64,000 bases of DNA from an uncultured Helicobacter sp. (GTDB lineage Bacteria > Campylobacterota > Campylobacteria > Campylobacterales > Helicobacteraceae), in NCBI GenBank assembly GCA_944326445.1, contig CALVDZ010000003.1, forward strand, positions 1 to 64,000, in the 5' to 3' direction. The notes beneath the pieces are model-generated. The model saw only the letters and a program-made list of their open reading frames with translations. It was not told the DNA's origin and did no database searches. Made by a program: the position numbers and the translations under genes. Of this stretch, positions 63,247 to 64,000 are shown one piece after another; within the stretch, counting starts at the first letter, position 1; each line of letters starts with the position of its first letter.

Positions 63247-63304
63247 TTGACAATACAATAATTTTATTTATATAATGGGCTCTGTCCCGCTTTTTAGGTG
63301 GGAC
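63247..63304 (+). promoter_or_regulatory. Promoter and 5' UTR hairpin of peptide gene 2
   Basis: TTGACA (63247-63252), 18 bases, TATAAT (63271-63276). Then GTCCCGC (63284-63290) pairs with GTGGGAC (63298-63304) through a seven-base loop. Compared with copy 1, the fifth pair has changed from T-A to C-G on both arms while the following G-T wobble is kept. Confidence 0.75.
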
Positions 63305-63328
63305 AAAATTTTACTTTAAGGAGTTAAT

Positions 63329-63600
63329 ATGAAGGGCGTAGTTTCTTTTGTATTGGCAGCAGGTTTAGGGTTAAGTTCTCTATCAGCAGTGGAGTCTAAG
63401 GCTCTTAGCCAAAGTGATGAGAATTTTTGTTCGCTTCTAATGAAGTCAGAACTCAAATGCTTAGTGAGCAGGAGATGAGCGAGACTAGGGGCGAGTCTTG
63501 GTTAGCTGCCATTGGCATTTCGCTCGGCGGTAGTATTCTTGGATGTATTTTCAACGGAAACTGCAGTATAAAGATACAATCACCAAACATTGGGTTTTAA
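63329..63600 (+). pseudogene. Small exported peptide with double-glycine-like leader (copy 2), frame-shifted
   Basis: The start (MKGVVSFVLAAGLGLSSLSAV, in pieces as in copy 1) is nearly identical to copy 1 until the GATGAG before AATTTTTG at about 63420, where one base is missing. The frame then ends early at VSRR-stop. With one base restored, the product would continue to LSEQEMSETRGE and a new core (WLAAIGISLGGSILGC, then FNGNCS, ending NIGF) that stops at 63600. The core has a cysteine pair and Gly-rich helix and shares nothing with copy 1. The short A/T runs around the indel make either slippage or a dead copy possible. Confidence 0.75.
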
Positions 63601-63612
63601 TCCATAGAACAC

Positions 63613-63639
63613 CACTCATAGTGAAAGATACTATGAGTG
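63613..63639 (+). terminator. Perfect 10-bp hairpin after peptide gene 2
   Basis: CACTCATAGT and ACTATGAGTG form a perfect stem with a seven-base loop, 12 bases after the peptide stop codon and 62 bases before the next start. There is no T-run directly behind it, so it may be an RNA-processing or attenuation hairpin rather than a full terminator. Confidence 0.5.
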
Positions 63640-63701
63640 CTCAAAATATGAATGTTTGTATTTGTCATAAAGTCTCGTGCATTTTATACTAAGGAGTTCA
63701 A

Positions 63702-64000
63702 ATGAAACATATCATCGCGATGATAATGACTTTAAGCGTGTTTGCAAACCTTGCATTCGCGGAGCAAGAGCGCGTGAGTAGAGAAGAGTGGCGTATCGGC
63801 GTGGGTGGATTCTATACCAAGCAGGATTTCCCGGTTTTTAATAGCAATAGTGTAAGCAGCTTTGGCGATATGAGCGCGTATGGAGGGTATATCATCGGTG
63901 GTGGCGATTATTTCTACAAGCGCTTCAAGATTCAAGTATTTATTGAGGCACATTTTGGTAACAGCACACAAGGCAGCTTTAGCAGCATAGATGGTTGGCT
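63702..64000 (+). CDS. Small beta-barrel outer-membrane-like protein paired with peptide 2 (partial)
   Basis: The gene begins with an ATG five bases after AAGGAG and runs off the end of the window. The signal peptide (MTLSVFANLAFAEQ) is followed by REEWRIGVGGFYTKQDF and FYKRFKIQVFIEAHFG. These align with RVGIGGLYGKRD and TYKRFKFSAIIDLGAG of the 61003 protein. Its position after a peptide gene repeats the peptide-barrel pairing seen at 60680-61680. Confidence 0.75.
   Translation, partial: MKHIIAMIMTLSVFANLAFAEQERVSREEWRIGVGGFYTKQDFPVFNSNSVSSFGDMSAYGGYIIGGGDYFYKRFKIQVFIEAHFGNSTQGSFSSIDGW

Noticed and set aside
1..64000. CRISPR arrays and tRNA genes
   Set aside because: Scanning the intergenic regions by eye showed no regularly spaced direct repeats and no cloverleaf with conserved GTTCRA-type arm. 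The AGATTCT repeats are irregularly spaced.

Overview
The window comes from a Helicobacter (Campylobacterota). Several blocks match the Helicobacter pylori gene order I know: csd3 next to a pgbA-like gene; rpsR-ssb-rpsF-holA-rnr; acpS-fliL-rsmD; bamD-lon. The futalosine enzyme MqnE, alpha-carbonic anhydrase, OMPLA and cytochrome c peroxidase also fit. The DNA looks richer in G+C than H. pylori, and the 7-mer AGATTCT/AGAATCT is strikingly frequent in intergenic and coding DNA. I do not name a species. I saw no tRNA, rRNA or CRISPR array.

Layout. 0.2-6.6 kb: a six-gene type II secretion/type IV pilus-like operon (bitopic protein, PilO-like, PilP-like, secretin, GspE-type ATPase, GspF-type membrane protein), in the order of the mshIJKL-E-G core and comparable to the Campylobacter Cts DNA-uptake system. 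6.6-21.5 kb: housekeeping and envelope genes (pldA, glmS, cah, two M23 peptidases including csd3, a Nudix hydrolase, a pgbA-like gene, flhB, alaS, bamD, lon). 22-28.5 kb: a surface-glycan block with a glycosyltransferase, a pseudopilin-like protein, a GT-C-like membrane protein, a radical SAM protein and a GT8 glycosyltransferase; the last two share a homologous poly-G cassette and the GT8 gene is frame-shifted at its tract. 28.6-37.9 kb: cytochrome c peroxidase, two tandem TraF-like outer membrane proteins, a PilM/PilN/PilO-like trio (probably the flagellar cage set), an acyltransferase, mqnE and lpxC. 38-51 kb: the rpsR-ssb-rpsF-holA...rnr operon, split by an AT-rich, oppositely oriented HTH plus OLD-nuclease pair whose nuclease is phase-OFF at a G11 tract. 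RNase R carries an in-frame insertion of about 280 codons that contains a copy of a long interspersed repeat, also seen near 38.2-38.6, 50.1-50.6 and 50.7-51.0 kb. 51-58.7 kb: trpS, acpS, fliL, rsmD, priA and uvrB.

58.8-64 kb holds what I consider the most interesting locus. It has a periplasmic C39-type (double-glycine) cysteine peptidase and an outer membrane beta-barrel gene broken by a 10-bp tandem duplication. Divergent from these are small Sec-exported peptides with a conserved double-glycine-like leader and unrelated cores, each paired with a small beta-barrel-like protein. The two peptide genes share a promoter and a 5' hairpin with one compensatory base-pair change. The parts recall the Fap amyloid exporter (FapD C39 peptidase, FapF barrel), but the substrates look like bacteriocins. 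Phase-variable or repeat-mediated gene switching recurs across the accessory parts of the window.
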